From Lucinisca nassula (taxonomy: Eukaryota; Mollusca; Bivalvia; Lucinida; Lucinidae), in contig OY757019.1 in the NCBI GenBank assembly GCA_963580285.1, positions 58,858,587-58,922,586 of the forward strand: a stretch of 64,000 bases of DNA, read 5' to 3'. A model generated the notes under the pieces. The model searched no databases, had not been told where the DNA came from, and saw only the letters and a list, made by a program, of their open reading frames with translations. Positions 57,143 through 64,000 of this stretch are shown here, piece after piece. Each line of letters opens with the position of its first letter. Position 1 is the first letter of the stretch. The position numbers were made by a program, and so were the translations under genes.

Positions 57143-57900
57143 GGACCAGTTTCCATGCCCTGCATGTCACACTGGAGTGGGCAGCAATACTATCTTTTGC
57201 AATGGCTGCAAACTATGGGTGCCTAAGAAATGCAGTTGGCTCAAGCACTTGACAGAGGACCATGGCTACAGGTATACACGATGCCAAGGCATTGCATGCC
57301 CCTTAGACGGCAGACGACAAAGGGAAGTTCAAGTCGGACATGGCAAGCTGGTGGTGGCAGCTTCCTTTTGATACCTGGGTGAAATGCTCTCAGCAGCTGG
57401 TGGCTGTGATTTTGCGACCACATCACGTGTGACGACAGGTAGGAAAAAATCAAGGAACTGCTACCAGTGATCTCTTCCCGCTACCTCTACTTCAAGACAC
57501 GTGGCCGTGTGTACAGCGCTTGTGTGCTGAGTGCAATGTTCGATGCTAGTGAGACCTGACCAATGACAAAGCCAAACCTCCAACGTCTGCAGAGGAATGA
57601 CATGGCAATGATCAAACAGATTTGCAATGTCAAGCCACAAGACACTGTGACCATCAGGCCCAATGGCTTGGCACTGAGTACCTGGATACAATCCTGAAGG
57701 ACAGATGGTTCCGCTGGTACGGACATGTTGAACGCTCCAACGATGCATTCAAGACAGCCCATGACATACAGGTAGATGGAAAGCGTGGGCTTGCAAGGCC
57801 GAATGTGACCTAGAAGCAGCTGACAGAGAAAGATCGAAAAGAGTGGAACCTGTTACGAGATGAATGCAGAACGCACAACCCTATCTGGTGCTTCGGCAAG
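57143..57900 (+). pseudogene. LINE ORF2 3' half, copy B
   Basis: Counterpart of 33848-34605; T34585 is C57880. Confidence 0.85.
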
Positions 57901-58855
57901 TTTAAATTATTTTAAGTAGATATATGGCAAAGCCAGTCTGACTAAGGTGTTATAGATGAAATATGGTAAGCAAATATTTCTTACCTTGCACTTGACGAGC
58001 ACTTCATGCGCGGTGTTAATCGCCCTACAGTAGGCGTCAATATGTTTATTTTTCATGAATTTTGTAAAAAAAAAAAAAAAACACGCCACTTGCCAAATAA
58101 TGCCATATTTATGTATTTCTAGCCAAAAGCGTTATTTGTGGTGCTTTTGTACTGACATGTTATGCCGTGGGTTCTCGTGGAATTTTAACAGTATCCTTAT
58201 TCGATTCGATTTTATTAGTGATCTCTATTCTGCTTAAATTTGCTGCATGGCTTGAATTGTAGCCTGTATCTATATTTCGCTCAGCTTTATCTAGCTAGCA
58301 CGTGAAGGCATGATTTCACTGAGATAGCACGGACATGCATGATTTTCCTGTATGGCCGATAGATATAGATACCCTAAAATTATCGAAATATCAGCAGTGG
58401 TTCAAGATAGATAGCATGAACCACCACAAGAACGTGTCGAGTTCATAAGCAGAAGCTATGACGGTGGGAATGTGAAAATAATGTTACAATTTATTTTGTA
58501 TGTATGAATATGCATGTATGATTTAGCATTTGTTTATAGGGTTTTCTCTTTAGTATACCCAGGCATTCTGAATTCTGTTCGGTATTCATCGAGTTACATG
58601 CTGAATAACGACGTGCCACGTGTTCGATCCATAGCTATTGACACCCTGTTGTTGGTCAACCGATTTTCCGTCTCTATATGACCTTAGGTGTTGAGGGGAC
58701 GACAATTTTAACAAACAGGTTTAACCAATTTTTCATCATGAGGGCAGGCCCTTAGACAAGGGCCTGACGAGTTATTTTTGATGATGAAATGATATTACAA
58801 GCATATTCATAAGTGTTCATAGGAAGTATTGTTTTCGAGAAAAATTAAGAGTTCA

Positions 58856-59199
58856 AAATTAGTGTATACCGCGACAGAGGTAAGGGCGAGGATTATGGCC
58901 ATGTAAAATCGATTAAAGCCCCCCAGTGGAATTATTTCCACTGACCGTTCCAAGGCGGTTCTTCTGTTGCGGTTTATGTTGTTGTTTGTTACTTACTGTG
59001 AGTATCACTAGTATGTCTTTTTATTTTGGATGGCCATTTGGCCATTCTGAGGGAAAGTAACTGTATTTATGGCTTTCCTTTGTTTAGGTTGCCATAATGG
59101 TCTGGTCGCTTCATGTTTGTGTTTCTTTCCCTTTGGTGTCTTTGATGGGTGGAGTAAGCTAATTGTATCGATTCCTGATCTTTGTTTTACTTCTACTTT
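58856..59199 (+). mobile_element. Penelope-like tail, copy B
   Basis: Counterpart of 35560-35903. Confidence 0.8.
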
Positions 59200-59695
59200 T
59201 CATTTTCTTTTAACGATGTCAATAATGTGTAGAAGTCTGCTTATACATGCATTGCCGTAAATAATGTGTTTCTTCTACTGTACGCATCGCATTAAGGGTA
59301 GGCTGATATGCAGATTGACTAGTTTGGGTGTTTGGTCGTCACACGTTGTAACGGTTTAAGTGGCGTAAATGACGTCTCAAAGTCAGTTCTAACGTTACGG
59401 CTAAACACGGAAGTGATATGTGTTGAGCATTTGTAAGGCAAACAGTGTAGACATGCCCAAAGATAGAATCGCGGTGTGTAGTGGACGGTATGAATCTTCC
59501 TGTTTTCAGGTGTTGCTAATTTAATGAACTTGTGAACAGTTATATTTATGAGCGGGGACTGAAACTGAGCCTTGTTCTATAAATGGCGAATGATTAGGTA
59601 GTGCAAAGGCACAGTCTGTTCAATTGTCTCTTGCCTGTGCTGATGAAGACGGAGATGAACCGGCTCACTCTAACTGATAATGCCTTACATAACTC

Positions 59696-60861
59696 TATCT
59701 AAAACCAGTGGGCCCCAGGGCAGATCCATTTTTGGCCCCGGGGCTATAATTTAAAAAATCTTGGTAGAGGGCCACTAGATGAAGCTTCGTTCCAAATATC
59801 GAAGACTGGGCCTTCTGGTTTCAGACAAGAAGATTTTTTTAAAGAATTTCCCTTTATAAGTCTATGTTAACCAGTGGGGCATGGGGTGGGACAAAAATGG
59901 TCCCAGGAATACAATTGAATAAACTTGGTAGAGGTCCCCTACATGAAGCTTCATGCCACATATCAAAGTCCTGGGGCTTGGGGTTTAAGAGACGAAGATT
60001 TGTTATGGTTTTCCAAATATAAGTCCAAGTACCACCGGTGGGCCCCGGGGCAGGACCATTTATGGCCCAAGCGTTATAACGGCTTCCGCCAATCGGGGCT
60101 TGAAGAAATAGATGGGCTGCATGATGCTTCCACGCAGAGCTGAAACCGACCCTCACACGAGTACTGGTAAACCGGTTACAGGATCTAAGCCTGCCTAGGC
60201 AAAGATATGCGCGTCGGACCGACCATGCTTATAAACCATATTAGTTTTATTGGGCGGCAAGGCTTGAGATGTCATTTCGTCTCAATGTCGGGTAAAAGTT
60301 CCACAGAATTAGAAGCAACGTCTCCAAAAATGACCTTTACAGTGTTGACGGGGACGTAAAACCCACACCAAACAAACAAAAAACAATGTTTATAATTTTA
60401 ACAATCTTGGTAGAGGTTCACTAAATAAGGCTTCAAAATAAATATCAAAGACCTGGGCCTTCTGGTTTCAGCCCAGAAGGTTTTTAAAGGGTTTCTCTAT
60501 TAGTCTATGTTCAAGCGGTTGGCCCTGGGCGGGGCGATTTTTTGCCCCTCAGGCTATAATTGAACAATCTTGGTAGAGGCCCACTGGATGAAGCTTCATA
60601 CCATATGTCCAAGGTCTGGGCATTTTGGATTCAGAAAACAAAAACATTTAAAGGTTTCCCTTATATAAGTCTATGCACAACATGTGGACCCCAGGGCGGG
60701 GCCATATTTGGCCCCGAGGCTATAATTTGAACATTCTTGGTAGAGGTCCATAAGATGAAGCTTCATACCAAATATGAACCAGAGGACAATGGTCCTGAGC
60801 CGCTCACCTGAGTGCTGAGAGCTTATGGAGCCATTTCATTTCTGAGAAGACGATTTTATAG
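59696..60861. repeat. 165-bp array with SINE-A, copy B
   Basis: Counterpart of 36400-37566; SINE-A at 60078-60384; C37326 is A60622. Confidence 0.85.
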
Positions 60862-63800
60862 GGTTTTTACCAAATATCAATCTCGGTTATGTGACTTGAT
60901 AATGGGCCAGTTGGTTCGAAGAAAAAAACCCGAAGGGTATACATGTATATGGACATGGCGGCCAGTTTAGTAATGTGACCAAATTCATATTAATAAATTT
61001 TCATTTGTTTGTTCCTAAAAGTTTTCATGTGAAATTTGGCTACAAATGGAGTAGTGGTTTATATGAAAAATAAATTTTAATTTCATCTGAATGACCTTTG
61101 GCCAACGTCAGAGAATAATGTTGACCTAAGTTCAATCCACTCATTTAGCTTATTACATCTACCAATTTTCAGATCACAGGCTGCAATAGTTTCCAAAAAA
61201 TACACATTTTTTTTACTTGCTCCAATACAAATGTATAGGCAACCAAATTTGACCTTTGCGTAAAACAGGTTAAGGCCATCCAGGGGTCATCATTTGAAGA
61301 AACTATAGTGGGCCCAAATCCCAAATGCTACCTACCAAGTTTAATGAAAATCGGCCCACTGGTTCTGGAGTAGAATATTTCTGAAGTGTTTTTACCTTAT
61401 ATGGGCATCATGGCCATTTTGGTCATTTGACCAAACGCATGTATTTAAATCTTCATTTACTTGTTTCTACGAGCTTTGTACAAAATTTGGTCACAAACGG
61501 CACAGAGGTTCTAGTTAAAAATAAATTTTAATCTTCATACCTTGACCTTGAATACATATTTAGTTTCATCCACTCATTTAGCTAACTGCATTCATCAATT
61601 TTCAGATCAGAGACTGCAATAGTTTCCGAAAAAAAATCATGGTTTTGACCTTTTTCCCATCACAAAATGTATGTGACCAAATTTGACCTTGGTGTAAAAT
61701 AGGTATTCGAAAGTCAGTATTTGAATAAACTGTGATGAGCCCGCGCCCCCAATGCTGCATATGAAATTTTGATTACAAATGGCTCAGTGATTTCTGAGAA
61801 AAATATGTTTTAACTCTCATATCTGGATGACATTGAATCAAGATCAAAGAATGACTTTGACCTTGAATACTCATGTCATTTCATCCACTCATTTAGCTTA
61901 CTGTATCTACTAATTTTCAGATCACCAGGTGCAATAATTAAAAAAAAAATACACAGTTTTGACTTTTTCCCAATACAAAAGTTTATGCGAAAAAAATCGA
62001 CCTTGGCCTAAAATAGGTCAGGGTCATTCAGGAGTCATCATCATGGGCCCAAGTCCCCAATGCCACATACCAAGTTATATGATAATCGGCCCACTGGTTC
62101 CAGAGAAGTAGATTTCTGAAGGGTTTTTACCTTATATGGACATGACGGCCATATTGGTCATGTGACCAATTTCATATTGATTAATTGTCATTTCCTTGTT
62201 CTTAAAAACTTTCATATGATATTTTGATTACAAATGGCTATGTGGTTTCTGAGAAAAATAAGTTTTAGTTTTCATAACTGAATGACCTTGAACAAAGGTC
62301 AAAGGATGACCTTGACTACTCATGTAGATTCATCCACCCATTTAGCTTACTGCATCTACTAATTTTCAGATCACAGGCTGCAAAAGTTTCCAAAAAATAC
62401 ACGATTTTGACTTCTTCCCATACAAAAGTCTATGCGACCAAATTTGACCTTGGCCTAAAATTGGTCAAGGTAATCCAAGGGTCATCATTTGAGAAAAAAA
62501 TATTAAGGACCCAAGTCCCTAATGCTACATACCAAGTTACATGATAATTGACCCACTGGTTCCGGAGAAGAAGATTTCTGAAGGGTTTTACCTTATATGG
62601 GCATGACGGCCATATTGGTCATGTGACCAAATTCATATTCATTAATTGTCATGTCCTTGTTCTTAAAAACTTTCATATGAAATTTCATTACAAATGGCTT
62701 TGTGGTTTCTGATAAAAATAAGTTTTAATTCTCATATCTGAATTACCTTGAACAAAGGTCAAAGAATGACCTTGACCTTGAATACTCATGTAGATTCATT
62801 CACCGATTTAGCTTACTGCATCTACTAATGTTTAGATCACAGGTTGCAATAGTTTCCAAAAAATACATGGTTTTGACTTTTTCCTATACAAAAGTCTATG
62901 CGACCAAATTTGACCTTGGCCTTAAATTGCCAAGGTCATCCAAGGGTCATCATTTGAACAAGATATGATATGCATGAGTCCTTAATGCAACATACCAAGT
63001 TTCAGGCCAATCGGCCCAATGGTTCCGGAGAAGAAGATTTTTTTAGGATTTTTACCTTATATAGGCATGGCGGCCATATTGGTCATGTGACCAAATTCAT
63101 ATCGATTAATTGTCATTTCCTTGTTCTTAAAAACTTTCATATGAAATTTGGTTACAAATGGCTTTGTGGATTCTGAGAAAAATAAGTTGTAATTTTCATA
63201 TCTGAATGATCTTGAACAAAGGTCAAATAATGACCTTGACCTTGAATACTCATGTAGTTTCATCCCCCATTTAGCTTACTGCATCTATTAATTTTCAGAT
63301 CACAAGCTGCAATAGTTTCCAAAAATACACGGTTTTGACTTTTTCCCATACAAAAGTCTATGCGACCAAATTTGACCTTGGCCTAAAATTGGTCAAGGTC
63401 ATCCAAGGGCCACAATTTGAACAAAATATGATGGACCCGAGTCCCTAATGCTACAAACCAAGTTTCAGGCCAATCGACCCAATGGTTACAGAGAAGAAGA
63501 TTTCTGAAGGGTTTTTACCTTGTGTGGGCATGGCGGCCATATTGGTCATGTGACCAAATTCATATTGATTAATTGTCATTACCTTTTTCTTAAAAACTTT
63601 CGTATGAAATTTCGTTACAAATGGCTTTGTGGTTTCTGATAAAAATAAGTTTTAATTCTCATATCTGAATGACCTTGAACAAAGATCAAAGAATGACCTT
63701 GACCTTGAATACTCATGTGGTTTCATCCACCCATTTAGCTTACTGCATCTACTAATTTTCAGATCACAGACCGCAATAGTTTCTAAAAAGTACACGGTTT

Positions 63801-64000
63801 CGACTTTTTCCCATACAAAAGTCTATGCGACCAAATTTGACCTTGGCCTAAAATTGGTCAAGGTCATCCAAGGGTCATCATATGAACAAAATATGATGGG
63901 CCCGAGTCCCAAATGCTACATTCCAAGTTTCAGGCCAATCGGCCCACTGGTTCCGGAGAAGAAGATTTTGAAGGGTTTTTACCATATATGGGCATGGCGG
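60862..64000 (+). repeat. 464-bp satellite array, runs off the window
   Basis: GGCGGCCATATTGGTCATGT-type blocks occur near 60955, 61406 (diverged), 62144, 62604, 63069, 63532 and 63996, giving spacings of 460-465 bp in the right half. The 61406-62144 gap contains a damaged unit. Each unit has repeated TGACCTTGACCTTGAATACTC and AAGGTCATCCAAGG words, TTTCAGATCACAG and GGCCCACTGGTTCCGGAGAA. No coding: frames near 62970-63263 are by-products. The array starts within the last ~70 bp of copy B. Confidence 0.9.

Larger units (their letters stand above)
37636..60931. repeat. Tandem duplication, copy B (23,296 bp)
   Basis: Near-identical to 14345-37635. At its right end it continues past AACCCGA into AGGGTATACATG, the original right flank. 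The offset from copy A is 23,291 at the left, rises to 23,303 in the middle, and is 23,296 at the right. Confidence 0.97.

Noticed and set aside
14345..60931. Unequal crossing-over between flanking repeats as origin of the duplication
   Set aside because: The two outer breakpoints share only GA, so homologous recombination between long repeats is not supported.

Overview
The window looks like eukaryotic, AT-rich, transposon-dense intergenic DNA from an invertebrate, most likely a bivalve or other mollusc. The reasons are Penelope-like retroelements with an N-terminal GIY-YIG domain, tRNA-derived SINEs with GTTAAAC-type tails, hammerhead-ribozyme tandem repeats, mariner and LINE debris, and many minisatellites. 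No operons, bacterial genes, CRISPR arrays or rRNA were seen. The species assignment is inference. No homology search was possible, so family names rest on motifs read by eye.

The dominant structural fact is a head-to-tail tandem duplication of about 23.3 kb. Copy A is 14345-37635 and copy B is 37636-60931. The copies differ by about 12 substitutions that I could find, and every length difference lies in a homopolymer or short tandem repeat. The centre junction shows a 2-bp GA microhomology. This is either a very young segmental duplication or an assembly artefact. Every feature in copy A recurs in copy B at an offset of 23,291-23,303 bp.

Layout. 1-4.6 kb: a possible decayed multi-exon gene with a 96-bp acidic coding repeat, cut off by a retroelement tail, then a LINE fragment. 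4.6-9.2 kb: Penelope-like RT debris and tails. 9.3-11.4 kb: a dispersed repeat and a dead mariner. 11.66-18.1 kb: one Penelope-like element (P2) broken by a 261-bp hammerhead retrozyme array and by several 5'-truncated tails of its own family. 18.1-24.4 kb: SINEs, a minisatellite, one small intact gene for a secreted Tyr-rich peptide, and a nested palindrome. 24.5-30.9 kb: a second Penelope-like element (P3) interrupted by SINEs, a satellite-like array and a retrozyme dimer. 30.9-34.6 kb: an inverted RT piece, then a LINE split in two by a third Penelope-like element (P5). 34.6-37.6 kb: a 165-bp array. After copy B, a 464-bp satellite runs off the right edge.

The only intact host-like gene I support is the 72-aa secreted peptide (22235-22453 and its twin at 45537-45755). 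Everything else that codes is mobile-element debris. The most interesting biology is the association of hammerhead retrozymes with Naiad-like Penelope elements, and the dense self-nesting of that family's 3' tails.
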